From: Odiellus spinosus
Lineage: Eukaryota; Arthropoda; Arachnida; Opiliones; Phalangiidae
Assembly: GCA_963920705.1 (NCBI GenBank)
Contig: OY987227.1
Span: forward strand, 21,787,434 to 21,851,433
Direction: 5' to 3'
Length of the DNA stretch: 64,000 nt
Shown: piece by piece, positions 36,933 through 49,388 of the stretch
How positions within the stretch are numbered: position 1 is the first letter of the stretch
Layout of the letters: each line of letters opens with the position of its first letter
Made by a program: the position numbers and the translations under genes
Notes under the pieces: generated by a model
Told to the model about the DNA's origin: nothing
Seen by the model: the letters and a program-made list of their open reading frames with translations, nothing else
The model's database searches: none

Positions 36933-39880
36933 CCTAGTTAGATTTTTGGGGAAAAACAGCCATACTCTATTGCGCAATTTCAAAAGAGAAGGGCTAATAA
37001 ATTATGTTAATTTATGCGACAACACAACATCCATACAAGATTATAAGCAAAATCTTATAAATATGAAAGAGAGAAGGGGCCTGATGTTAATTCGGATAAA
37101 TTTTGTGGAAAGGTTCCACGTAAAGTAATTTAAAAATCAGGGCATAACTTTAAAATAAAGATTTTATCCAAAAATCTGGGATAAATAAATTTACTTTAAA
37201 ACTGTAATTAGTTACGCCTAATGGAACCGAGAATATATTTTAGTTGAAAATCAGTTTGCGTACTAGCAGAAGCTGGGCCTGATTATTTTATAATGTTAAA
37301 CCTGATAAGGGAATAAAAAGAGTCTTGAGAATGAGGCCGTAAAAGATGCTGTATATTACCAACTAAAATTTATCCATCCAGCGGGGCCCCAGGGAAATAA
37401 TTATGAGCTGGTAGATAAATATATTTTAAAAATATTAAGATAGAACATAGACCAGTAATAGAAGGAGTTCTAATTTACAGTCTATTTCATCTTGATTCGT
37501 GAGTATGCGTTAAAATTATTCTGAATTTATCTATTTAAATAAATAAAGATAAAGGGTGCAGTATAGCTTTGATGGGAAGGTTCCATTTAAATTTAAGGTG
37601 CGAATACTTCACTCTTCTAAGATTAAGCCTTGTAGGGCACTTTTGAGATTTAGGTTTCTACTTCCGGTGATTCTTATTCGTAAAACTAATGTTTTACTTC
37701 GTCTCAGTCTCGTATACCAAATAAGGGTTGCATAAATAATTAAATTCTGCTATAGCCTTAATTGTAAAATAATTCACATTTAGTGTAATTTTAAGTTCAA
37801 AATCATATTTCTTAAAGCTTGGGGTTAAGATGGTAGTGGTTTTATTACGAGGGCAGACGACAGCTATAGGAATAATTGGTCTAATGTTCAGCTAATATTT
37901 ATAGCAAGTTTAGAATATTCCATATACCAAATGAAAAAAAAATCTAAGCCAAGTTTAAAAATTATAACAGGAAGAATACAAAGGGTATATTAGTTAAAGC
38001 ATCTGGAAAAAAAAATGGGGCTAAAACGCTCAGTCTTGGGGGCGAATTCAAATTAACAACTCGCAGACAGTTTTCATGAGAGCGATTTGCGAGAAAAAAC
38101 GTGAAAAAAACCAGCCCTTTAACGTCTATAAGAACGCGAGACTTAAATTATCGCAGCATTTTAGAGATAAGACGTACTTCACTTATGGGGGGGGAGTAAG
38201 AAATAAATTCTTCTTTTCGTATAAAAGGCTTGTCCAAAAACGCTTGCAATTCTCTCCAGGATTCTCCCGCCTTCCATCAGTGTCCCAATCCCAAAGCAAT
38301 AGGCTTTAAAAAGGTGGAAAAACGCTGGCCAATTTTTGTCCCCTTTTCTTTCCACCGTTTTAAAGAAAAGAAGAAGAAAAAGAAAAAAAAAGGTGGGTGT
38401 GCTATCCTGGGAATCTGAGAGATGAAGAGGAAGCGTGGAAAAATCTTGAAGGAACGCTGCCTTCTTTTCTGGTCATTCCCGTATCGACATTCTGCTCACT
38501 CGGCGGAAGAAGGGGTATTCGTCCCCTTACAACAATGGCAAGTAAGGTGCAGAAGGAAAAAAAGGAGAGAGAAAGAGGTCCAAAGAGAGAAGTAGAAAAA
38601 AATTGGAACGGAAAATGATTCGCAATATTCGATTTTTCCGACAAAAACTTTCTTTGGATGGTGGCTGGAATTTTCGGGTTGTGGCCCATTGACGTCTGAA
38701 TGGACTGGGGACCAGATTTTAGAACGTCAAAAGAGGGAGAGAGCAGAAGTAAAATTTACCAAAAAAAAAAAAAATCTTTTTGTTGAAGGACAGAAAAATG
38801 GCTCCAGAACTTTAAAATACAAATATGGGATAAATAGTAGCGCATTTTTACTTGAAGAATTCTAAATTAGGCTTAACGGTTTTGCTAAGATTTAAAAACA
38901 ATTATCGAGCCTAAAATATCTTTAACTTAAAAGTAACAGAAATATCCACTATTTTAAAGGATGATTACACTTAATTCAAAATTAAGTTCGTTTTCCAAAT
39001 AAAAACAAGTGGCATACGATGATCCATTGATCAGTCATGAAGAGCGTTAACTAAGCCTAATTATAGAGAAATTTGAGCGGATTTCCATCTCAATTTAAAG
39101 GATCATTAGGCCTAACTCATGCAAAGTATGGAAATTTCCCTTATCATTTTACAAATCAAAGAATTAAACCAATTTTTTAAGTATATAATTACTAGCCGTT
39201 CGTTAAAAATTAGGCCTAGTAAATGTAGATAAGTTAGCACGGGTAATTTAACTATTAGTTTTTGGTTGATTTTTTATTAATCTATTTTTCCCTAGACACC
39301 GTTTAAGCGATGAAAATTCCATTATCGTAAGTCGAAATTTCTCTGCCCCCTTTAGTTAAAACGTAAATAAGAAACTTGGGAAAAAGCAATTAGCGTTTTT
39401 CACGTATATATACTCCAACATGTAGATAGTAATAATGTTTCAGCTAATAAGTTTAAGATGAAGTGCATTTGTAAGAGGGACAACGTTTAAAACAGAGAAG
39501 AAAAAAACTTGGATAAGAAAAAATGACCATAAGCACAGACTAACCACTCCTTATTCCTCAAGAGGAAACCTAATGCCTAACAGAGTCGATCAGAAAACAA
39601 TTAAGACAACGCAAATTAGATCCACGCAACCTCTATTTTAGGATGAAACGGTAGTTAAATCATTAAAAATTAATGATTTTATCTAGGAGTATAAAGTAAA
39701 AATCACTCCTGATAATGATTTCAAGGTTCAGAAAAAAATAAAACAACGGTTCTCATTCAAGCGTATAGATTTACTAACATCAACAAAAGCCTTAATTAGC
39801 TTTAGCAAGTCTTTTTTGTGGAATTAGAATTCACCCGTCACACAGAGACAATCGGAATAAGTTAAGCTTTACGTCATCGA
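36933..39880. other. Intergenic, no gene seen
   Basis: No conserved protein is recognised. A purine-rich tract at about 38350-38620 produces spurious Lys/Glu-rich frames. Confidence 0.5.
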
Positions 39881-39914
<34 letters not shown>

Positions 39915-40095
39915 CGACAATACTGCACCCCAAACGTTAATGGAAGTAGATCTAGGCTACCGCCTCCTTCCTCGACCCAGTGGGAAAGCTTCGCAGAGTG
40001 TGGAACCAGCGAAGCACCTCGCTAGCCTCGACAGTGCTAGTGCTTGGCAAGCACCGCGATTACTACCCAGCAATGCCATAGGGTCGAGTCGACCC
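39881..40095 (-). mobile_element. SINE-like unit with poly(A) tail
   Basis: On the minus strand, about 187 bp of GC-rich non-coding sequence ends in an A run of 28 bases (39881-39908 as T on the plus strand). It is much richer in GC than the flanks. It begins near GGGGTCGACTCGACCC and contains paired short phrases such as GTGCTTGCCAAGCAC. A weak B-box-like GGTTCCACACTC is present, but I cannot confirm a tRNA head. No target duplication was seen. Confidence 0.45.
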
Positions 40096-41321
40096 CATTA
40101 TTTCAATTGATAGAGGCTTGTATGGGCCAAGGCTTAACGAAAATTGACTAGTTTGAGACTTATAATTTCGTTACTGACCTTTCTAGACATTTCATAATTT
40201 AACATACTTAATAGTTATTTGCACGATGACGCCTTTTATTCTTCTTTGTGATCGGAAAACCACTCCAAGCTCGGAAATTAACTCAACGGAAATTTTGTCA
40301 GAATTCTCGAGCGAGCGACGTTGATAATACATTCTCTAACAGACGTGCTAAATTATGAAAGTATTTATTTTTGGCCTATTAACTGAATATTCCTACTACT
40401 ACGGTCCATACACGTCTTCTATATGGCAAATTATGATGTTTCAAATAACACGCTTCGGTCGGGACGGCCTACCTTGTACACTTTTTGTTTTTCTACGAGA
40501 TTTATGTTATGTAGACTTTTTATTGTCGACTGGGGGCCGCCATTACCTCCCAACCAATGGGTTAAAGGTCACTTTCGTGACGTGTCTCACCTTTTCTAGC
40601 TTTACGCCGTGTACAGAATTTTTTTCCTCCCGCGAAAAAAGGGGGGATGACACGCCCATCTGCAAAATGTCTATAGACAGTTAAATTTAATTATTTAAAT
40701 CTGACGCCTTTCGAGGGGTTATGGGGTTTTAGCTTTAACTACAGTTGGAATCAGTATGAAAATTTAATACGTACTTACAAGGTTAAGTTCCCGACTACCT
40801 TTAAGCTTTATTTTTAACAATAAAAGAGTATAGCTTTTATAAGTCATTTTTCTTAAACACAACATTAAGTAAAGCTCTAGATTTAGGAGGCGGATGGATG
40901 GTCTGTGATATTGGTGAAGATCAAGATCAATTTGCAACATTCCAAATTCTTGGGTGTATTAATGCATAATGTTGCACCTCATAAGGATAAAATAGTTTGT
41001 GCTAGCTGCTATTAAATATCATTAGTAAGAAATCCCATCCGGGGTAGCATTCAGAGCGGAATAAAAGAAAACATTTTTTTCGGGACCGTTTTTAAGATAT
41101 GGCGAAGAAAAACGGAATAGAACGAGGGGCATGGGGACAGAAAAGAAAGATTGTTTGACGAGCCCCACAAAGCCACTGTCATTATCTAGTGTTTAGACGC
41201 CTTGGTAGAAGCGAAGGAAAACCAACAAGATACGCAAGCCCATTTAATCCAATCCATAATCCTTTGAAAAGTGGAATTTAAGTATTTTTTTCTTTTGATA
41301 TCACAAGTTTCACAATTTTTT
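40096..41321. other. Intergenic, no convincing gene
   Basis: A 109-codon open frame at 40355-40684 (plus) starts with ATG but matches nothing I recognise. In this base composition such a frame is expected by chance. Confidence 0.5.
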
Positions 41322-41325
41322 TTAA

Positions 41326-41672
41326 AGGAAGAATGCAGTCTTACAAAAAGTGATTTTTATCGACTCCTTATCATTTAAATTTACCAGGAAAAAAATGGAA
41401 ACAAATATTAAACTAGAAATAAATTTAAAACTTACCCGGAAAATAGGCTTAGCTGGATTCATGGATATCCTGAATATCTTCGCATTGATCAGGTGGGCAA
41501 CCAATGAACAAAGACCCCGCATTAAGGCGAGATCTCCATGAGACTTTCAATAACATTCCATTCCCATAAATGAGAAGAAATTCATGATCTCCACGAATAG
41601 AGCTAAGCCTATTTTCCGGGTAAGTTTTAAATTTATTTTCTAGTTTAATTTTTTTACTGGTTGCATTCTCTC
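41326..41672. mobile_element. TTAA-type palindromic MITE, family B copy 3
   Basis: After TTAA (41322-41325) it starts AGGAAGAATGCAGTC. It contains GGATTCATGGATATCCTGA and the answering GATCTCCACGAAT near the centre. It ends GGTTGCATTCTCTCT followed by TATT, a decayed target. Confidence 0.75.
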
Positions 41673-42436
41673 TTATTCGAGAAACGTGTTATTTTGATTT
41701 GAGTGTTAAAATATGTCTAAAAACATTAAAACTCAAAAGAAGATTCTCGTTGCGATTTGAGTTGGTTAAGCCTAAATTCTTCTAAACGTAGATTTCTGGC
41801 TTAAAATTAGTTTTTAATATTTTTGTTAGTTTACTAGGTCTAATGAAACGGTAAGGAATGGATAGAATATCATTTGTTTATCGGATGACTTCATCCTTTT
41901 AAATGATTAGAGGGATTATGATGGGGAGGGAAATGACATCTCGGCATTATTCAGTGAAACTCTATAGCTTCGTACGTTCTCGGGTTTCATATCTTAGATC
42001 TTGGTTTTACTGTGAAATTTTCTATGAAGTTGAATCCCAATAAAATTGTATACGGATCTAACTTTAAAATACACGCGAAATGTTTGGTAGGCAACACGCG
42101 CAAGGGCCTCAATTTATGGTATTTACCGTCAAGGGAACCCCAATTCAGCTATGCACATATACAGTATACGAATATATAAAATGTTCGGACCGAAACGCAT
42201 CAGTGCTATTTTATTGGAAAAAGTGCAGAAGGATAAATGCTTCGGCTACACTTTGTAAGACCATTATGCAGCAATAACGTCGGGAGACCAAGGTTCTTAC
42301 ATCATTAAGCGTTTTTCTTCAGTTTTTCCTTAATTGTTATACAAACTTGGGCGCATAAGAGTGGAAATTACTCCAAACTCCAGCTCTATACGATTTATTT
42401 GGACATAATCCCAAGTTAAGGAGAACGTTTACTAAC
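41673..42436. other. Intergenic, no gene seen
   Basis: AT-rich sequence. Nothing is recognised. Confidence 0.5.
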
Positions 42437-42596
42437 GCAGAGTTCATATTAGGCTTTGGGAGTCGATTCAAATCGTTTAAAACGTTTCGCTACAGTTGTG
42501 TGAACGGGAAACCTTTTTTCTAGAATCAATTTTGATCGATTTCTCGAAACTGCTTCGGGAACCAGTTTCAAACCGATTTGGCTTAAACAGGGAATT
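42437..42596. mobile_element. Family D copy 2, partial
   Basis: It matches 33381-33540, including AAACGTTTCGCTACAG, GTGTGAACGGGAAACC and the conserved block CGAAACTGCTTCGGGAACC. It lacks the distal part. Confidence 0.65.
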
Positions 42597-44921
42597 AATA
42601 ATTAGGCAAAGCTAGTAGGCCTACGAGAAAATATCAATGTACGAGACTGCATAGGGTATTCCACGGGTCTTAATAGTTGAAAGAAATCAAAATTAATTTC
42701 CAAAAATTCATTAATTTAAACTAAAATTATCCCTCAAAATTCGTGGCTTAAATCAATAAACTTAAATTTACTCATTGGCCTTTCATATATTAAAATGAAC
42801 TATTTAAATAATACAATATAACCAAAACGATAAGTTGACACAGTCTCATTTACAACCGGCTAATCAGGTCTAGACGAGAAACCCGAGAACGTAAGGTTTA
42901 AAAGGGGTTAAAAATAAAAATTGAAAAATTCCAATTGGAAAAAAATTAGGGGGGGGGGGGGAGAGAGAGAGAAAAATCAGAAAAATAGAAGGAATATTTC
43001 CTGCACCAAAGAAATATTCTAGTATTTAAGGTGCTAGCCAGTTTGTATGTCATTACTAGTAGAAAATGGATTTTTCAAATCAACTTAACCTTGTACCGAA
43101 AGCGAGCCTTTTTAACTCGGAAGAGAAAAAAAGGAAAGGATGTGGAAAAGAAGTTTAGAAAGAAACTAACCCGCAATGTTCAAATGGTTTTTTAAAGACG
43201 AAATGAAAACGAAGGTTTTAAGAACCTGGAGGGATTTTTTTTTTTTCTTCTTCTTGATGGGAAGGTCTGAGAGGGGAATCTAGTTTCTCGGAGATCTGAA
43301 AAACAATAACGCGGGCTTAAGAATCTAGTCCCCTTTTGTTCGCTCTTTAAAGGGTAGATGAGAGAAACACTAAACTCGTTTTCTATTGGAAAAATGTTTC
43401 AGCCAAAATGGAGCAGTAACATCCAGAGGTCAAGATTGATCTTTAATGATATAATAGCCTTAGTCTCTTTGTGTTCATTGCCAGTAATAGTATTTACAAT
43501 AAAAGATTCCCAATGAAAGAGCATTTATACTTTAAACCCTAAATGTTCTTAAAAATATCTTGGAAGAACAAAGATTTAAATAGAGATCTTTAAGCAATCA
43601 CGGAGAACTTTGAAATTAGATCAAATTCTTTCAAATTGGTCAATCAATAACAATCTGAGATCCATTATACGAAGATTTTAAGAGCGTTTTCATTCCAATG
43701 ATGTAAGACACGCTTACCTTACAAAAGACATGCAAAATCGATTAAAGGCGATGAGCACTTTATATAGACTAAAGCGCCCTTCGAACTCGCATGTAATGGA
43801 GCCTAAAGTTACTAATTTGTGACAAGATAATCCAAGTTCTCGGGTTAAAAACTTACGAACAACTTCTTCACTAATTTTCTAAGTCAGTACTCCAACTTTT
43901 AATATAGTTCGTCCACAAACTTAGAAGCAATTCGAGTGAAAAAAGGGAAAATCTAAACAAGGAATGACTTCCTTCTAAGTGTCCCAAATTTTACTTTATT
44001 AGATATAAGAAGAGTGAACGGAACTAGATTATTAGAGGCGTTACTCATTTCACTAGGCCTTTTACTTATGAAACGTTCCCTGGGGGATTAAAGCTTTTCG
44101 GTTGAAAGGAACGAAAATTTGGCCAGTCGTTTACAAAAACGAAAAAATAAAAAAATAAAAAATAAAAAACACAGAAAGGAAACTCGGAAAGAGATCAACG
44201 GAACTCCTTAAGAGAAAAAAAAAAAAATGAGAAAAAAATAAAATAAAACCCCGATATGCCATTGAGCGTTAAAAATCGCTTAATACTTCGCGCGCGATTC
44301 TCTTCCTTTCTGATCCCTGCACCACTCGCTTCTCATTTTTTTTAGTACAATTCCCCCCATCAGTCCAACGCGTCATTGTTCCTCTCTGGGGGGCACAAAG
44401 TTTTCGTGACGGGACAATTTACAGCGTAACAAAGCTGCCTCGGGATGATCCCTAACGCGCGATGGAGCTGATGTGGCAAATGGGAGATGAGGAAGAAGCG
44501 TAAACGGAGAAGAAGAAACGGAAGAAATGGAGGAGGGAGGAGGAACGACAGGAATCTTAAAAAGGGTCAAAGGGAGGAGCGAGAAAAGAAGGAAAGAAAG
44601 AAAAAAGGAACAAAAAAAAATATTATTCCGAATCGACGCCAAATTTTATTCCAAATTCGTATTTTTTTCTTTCTTTCCTACGTTGTTAAAGGGGGTGGTG
44701 AGTTGAAAATCTTCCAATAATTATGCAAATTCGAGTATTACAATAATCAAAAATTGGAACCCTTTGGGGTCTGCCACATTTTTCTGGCGTTTGACGTAAC
44801 TTAACCCATAGGTGCCTACATAATACATTTTTTTTTTTGGTTTTGTACAAACGCGAGGATAAAACTAGGGTACCATAATAAAAAGCTTTATTTCAAATAT
44901 TAACCCGAATCACAAGTAAAT
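42597..44921. other. Intergenic, no gene seen
   Basis: A poly(G)-(GA)n run lies at about 42949-42972 and a strongly purine-rich tract at 44480-44620. The latter generates spurious Arg/Lys-rich frames on one strand and Ser/Pro-rich frames on the other. Confidence 0.5.
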
Positions 44922-45332
44922 CATCCTTCAAGTTTATAAGATGACATACTGCGGGTGACAATGAAGCGAGTCCGATTTTCTCAATCCATGGTTTCACCCT
45001 AAGTATTCCGAAAGTCTAGATTAAATCAGACTCGAAATCGCGACGGCCGGGCGAGACACGCTCCTTCGTTTCGTGAGAGAAAGGGGAGAGTTGTTTTTCG
45101 TCGATACATTTTCATCCCCGTAAACGTCTAGAACGTTCAGCGCAATATTAGCGCCGCCTACTTAGTTCCAATCTCAACCGCTAGAGAGGGCAATTTCGAA
45201 TTCCGTATCTCGACCGTTTAGAGTTTTTAATTTTTTTCTTCTCCTCGTGCGAAAGTTCTGACGACAAAATACTTTCAGAACCACATGCCAACCATAATAT
45301 GTCTTGTGAACTTGAAGCATGATTTACCTGTG
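44922..45332. mobile_element. Foldback-type element with a second copy end at 57187
   Basis: GTAAATCATCCTTCAAG at the left (44922) is answered by the inverted CTTGAAGCATGATTTAC at the right (about 45312-45328). The right arm, 45258-45330, is also present inverted at 57187-57260 with high similarity over about 73 bp. The interior around 45040-45240 is CpG-rich and non-coding. Confidence 0.55.
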
Positions 45333-47062
45333 CCTGAATCTATATACATATCCACTCATGAATAACTAACTGTACGTTATGGCCCTAGTGCAACGCTAGT
45401 CGTGAGGTGGCGGGATTTATTCGCTTAAAGGCTCGGACGTAAATTACGTCAGGTGATATACATCCTATCAGTACGAAAGAAAGAGAGGAGAAAATGGAGG
45501 CTCGTTGTAGCGAGGCTCTGAAACACTTGGAAAGTGTTAATTGGGATGGGAGGAGCCTACTAAGATTATAATCAGCACGTGCCAGGAGATTTTTTCATAT
45601 AGCTCGTGAATTGTCAACTGCCTCTAATTGGTCTTTAGAGTCTATTCTAATATTTACCAAATAAAGATTAACTTTAAGTATCTTCCTACGTCGGGAAAAA
45701 ATGATTCGTTGAAAAATTTTAACGGATTTAATAGAACCACTCAAAATAAAAATAATTGTAACGCATTTTGTTATCCCTTTAAAGTTAGATGGTCCGGATC
45801 CAAAATATTCCAAACTCTGTACATATATATACTTTCTACAATACCGAGCTAATTTATCACTTCAGAAATAATGAAATTTGGTAAAGTTTGCCATGGAAAT
45901 GGGTCTAATTTTGGGCGCACACAATTGAATAAAAAAAATTCCATTGTTCGAGATTCACAAACGATCCCTTTAAACTCGGCTTAAAGAAAAAGAATGTGAA
46001 ACAGCTATAGAGGAAGCTTCCTTCACCTCCTTCCCCCTTGAAATTCCCCAGAATTCTCCGATCGAAAAATGAAAGAACGACCGCTTAAAGCAAAAGTAAT
46101 GGTAATGCGAAGGGGAAAACTTTACGAAATGAAAAGTTCAAACTTTAGCCCTAGTTGCGCAAAGGCGAGTATACATGCACGCAGCTTTTTACTGGCGATT
46201 TGGCTCGCTATACCATCTTCCGAACCGGCCAACCCTCTTTCCGTTCTTTCTCCAATAATATCTACAAACGGATTTGAATTGCATAAATTTCCCGCCCTTT
46301 TCTTCCTCGACAATCGTTTTAACGCTATATCCATACTATAAACTTTTTTTAAAATATTCCTTTCGTTTCAGATGGAACACGCAACGTTATCAAAGTACCC
46401 CCCCCCCCCCCTCTACCTTTCGCGTTAAAGAGCGGCTAACTTAACCAAAAGAGAAATATTATAGGCAATTGTGTGAATCTTACCCGTAAAAGGGTATCGA
46501 TCGCGAGATGAAAATATATAATTTTTGGGGTGCAAGTGTGACGTCACTCAGATGAGACATTTTACCCCTCTTAACTCCCTTCTAAATTGCGTGAATGTTG
46601 ATGCAAGTGATATCGAATCGAGAAAGTCTCAAATAATGTAAAAAGTGCCCCCAATCGATGCAACCTATTATAATATCGATATAAATTGAGGAGCCTTGAT
46701 TTGGTCAAAATCAGAAAAAGGGAAAAAAAATTAGCGCCCGATTACAATTCATTTCTACTTTCGTCCACCGCTCTTAGAAGAATTTTTAAGCGTTTCTTTA
46801 TATAGTTCTTTGTCGCTATACTCTTGTTCAAGAGGAATTTTGGCACAGACTACTTTTTTCTTTACTAGATGTTTAATAGTTTATATCAATCCGCCTCAGC
46901 TTTTACAATTACGTCTACTGATCTTTAAAAACTAATTTCCTTGAAATGTGGCACATAATTAGCCGCGGATCAACCTGGAAAGCGTAATCGTACAGTAGGA
47001 AAAATAATACAGCAAAGTTGTTAATATCAGGGACTCTTAGACGTTGGAGCGAACATTTGAAT
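45333..47062. other. Intergenic, no convincing gene
   Basis: A poly(C) run lies at 46397-46411. Open frames on both strands at 46069-46341 overlap and match nothing known. Confidence 0.5.
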
Positions 47063-47194
47063 CACGATGTCAGAGTTCTCTTTTTATGTGTGGGAGGGGT
47101 CAATTTTCGCCAGTAGGTGATTAAAGGCTAGAAAAGATATGTCATTTTATATCTAATAAATGGGGGTTTCCTCGATCTGAACTCTGACATCGTG
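47063..47194. mobile_element. 132-bp element with 16-bp perfect inverted ends
   Basis: CACGATGTCAGAGTTC (47063-47078) and GAACTCTGACATCGTG (47179-47194) are exact complements. No flanking duplication is visible, so this may be a decayed insertion or a structural repeat. Confidence 0.6.
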
Positions 47195-49052
47195 GCACCC
47201 AACTTTTGAGGTGAAATCAAAAGAACCCTCTCTCGAGGTCCTGAAGTCCTTCTTAAGACTAATGTTACAAGAGTCAATCCAACATATGAAGAATTATAGA
47301 GATAGGCAGTGACAGACTTCTTGTATTATTCCCCATTTTGAAAGAGTAGTTATATCGAACACTCTGAGTGAGACGATCTAAAACTTAATGCAATATCGAG
47401 AGGTTGAGAAATACGATGAGAAAGGGGTGGGAAAAAAATGTAATTCGAAAAAATGACGTTCCCAGAATGGAAATGGGCGAATTTGACGATGGGAATCGAG
47501 CAATTGATAAAAAAAAAACTCCCTTCTCAACTTTACTTCAAACTATTATTCAACAAAAGTTTGTAAAACTATTTTTTATCATATATGCAAGTTAACATTA
47601 CGTATTAAACCGCCACAACTTTAACTCGTTTGCAAACTGCTAAATTAAAATAATATTTAAGGTTTTAAAACCAATAAGCTTGAAAAGCAGGGAAAAAGAG
47701 ATTCAAGCATTAACGCCTTTATGTGTATTATCTTCCCTCTGCCTTTTACTATATTGAATCTTCCAGCTCTGTTAACAATCTCAGTGCCTTCGTACGAATA
47801 TGTGTTTGCTAAACCTTTTTTTTTTTTTTTTTTTTTTTGTGTGGGGAGGGGGGAATCTATAAATGGGCATCGAACTCGGAGATTGATTGGTGGAAGCTAT
47901 TTTATTTTTTTAGGTAAACGATCATACTATACCACTGGTTTTTTTTGGTCTAGAGCTCTCTTTTTCTCTCAGACTCTACCGCTTCTTATTAGGGCTATTT
48001 ATGGGCGTCATGGTCTGATAAACGTCCATACTTTACCGCTAGTATAATAATAAAAAATAAAGGAAGTGGGTTCTTGTTAGGCCTAACGTACTTTTTTTTT
48101 ATTTTTCGGACGTGAATTGAATGCGACGTAATAAAAGATAAGCTCAAGCATGAAATATAGAGTCAATCGTCTAGCCACAGTGGCGTCCGACAGGAAAGTA
48201 AATTAGGCTTAGTTAAAATACATAAGAGTCTAATCTAAAATTTGGAAAAATAATTAATTGTATATTGATTGCGGAGCTGAATTTGTTCATTTTTGTGTCC
48301 AGTCCAAAGTGATAAAAGTGGACAACTAAAGAAGACTTGTTATTGGTATGTTTGATGAGTCGGGTGAACCTATAATACAAAAGGAAGCCTAAAATCTCAT
48401 CACCTATTGAAATAGGTTTAGCGTGTTTAGATTGATAACTACAAATAGGGGCACAAACTTGCCTTTCAAATGTGAAGCGTCTAATATTCAACGCATGTTT
48501 ACTAATTGTTGTTCCTCGGAGGGGATTACTTGGAATTATGAAGGGATAACCATGATCGTCTATGTATTTTACCATGGCCTACTATTTTAGAGCCATCAAC
48601 AACTTTCTCTGATGCAGAGCTTACAGCTTTTCTTTTTCGTCAACAAGGTGATACCTAAACCGCTATGCATGTCGGGAAATTTACACTGCCAAGCATGGGG
48701 GTAAGGCTAAGAAATTCGTATCGAATTTACAGTTATAGTAGCATTATGTGAAATTTACAGATTTTTGATAAGACCAAAAAAACTTCTTACATAAAATTCA
48801 AATTTTTCTATGATTGATACATGATTCTATATTGCGCGTCCGATGAAATATTATATCAATCAATCAATCACTTGATAAAAGCATTACCATGGAAGAAAAA
48901 TAAGACCTGAATTTGCATTCGATATAAAGTAAAAGTAATAAATAAAATTTCCTTTTCATTTAAAGGACAAGTAGAGCGTGGAAAACAATACCGAAAATTC
49001 ACCCAATAAGACCCAACGCTTCCCTCCAAGTACCCCTTTCTGAAAACGCTAC
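47195..49052. other. Intergenic, no convincing gene
   Basis: A 120-codon open frame on the minus strand (48213-48575) is the longest in the area but shows no recognisable domain. It is treated as chance. Confidence 0.45.
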
Positions 49053-49388
49053 CAGAAGCCGATGAAACCCTCCTTTGAAGTCTACTACTCCAATGTTCCA
49101 TATAGCGCTCCTCTCTGTATGGGTAAAATTCCTAATTTTACGAGATAGAAGGGGTCCTACTTCATCCCCCCTGTCTACGGAAAATTGGAAATTCTCTCTC
49201 CCCACAAACGACGACGTTTTTGGACGAACTCCAAGGCTGCTAGAGATATTCGCTCGACGAACTCCCCCTCCGAAAAAATCTACCGTTAGGAGGCGTACGA
49301 ATCGCGCCTTTTCAGAATAACCCATACAGAGAGGGGTAGACAAGACCCGGGAGTAATAGACTTCAAAGGAGGGTTTCATCGGCTTCTG
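49053..49388 (+). mobile_element. MITE family E copy 1, 7-bp target duplication
   Basis: A 336-bp non-coding element. Termini of about 38 bp start CAGAAGCCGATGAAACCCTC and are answered by the inverted GAGGGTTTCATCGGCTTCTG. ACGCTAC flanks both sides (49046-49052 and 49389-49395). It is nearly identical to the copy at 51242-51577, which is inverted relative to it. Confidence 0.92.

Noticed and set aside
40355..40684. 109-codon open frame with ATG on the plus strand
   Set aside because: The translation is aromatic-rich and resembles nothing known; no supporting splice or poly(A) context.
44373..44720. Arg/Lys-rich and Ser/Pro-rich frames on opposite strands
   Set aside because: Produced by a low-complexity polypurine tract.
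46069..46341. Overlapping open frames on both strands, one with basic pairs suggesting a neuropeptide
   Set aside because: No signal peptide and no repeated peptide units; the frames overlap on opposite strands, so at most one could be real, and neither is supported.
48213..48575. 120-codon open frame on the minus strand
   Set aside because: No recognisable domain, no plausible splice context, and a length expected by chance over 64 kb in six frames.
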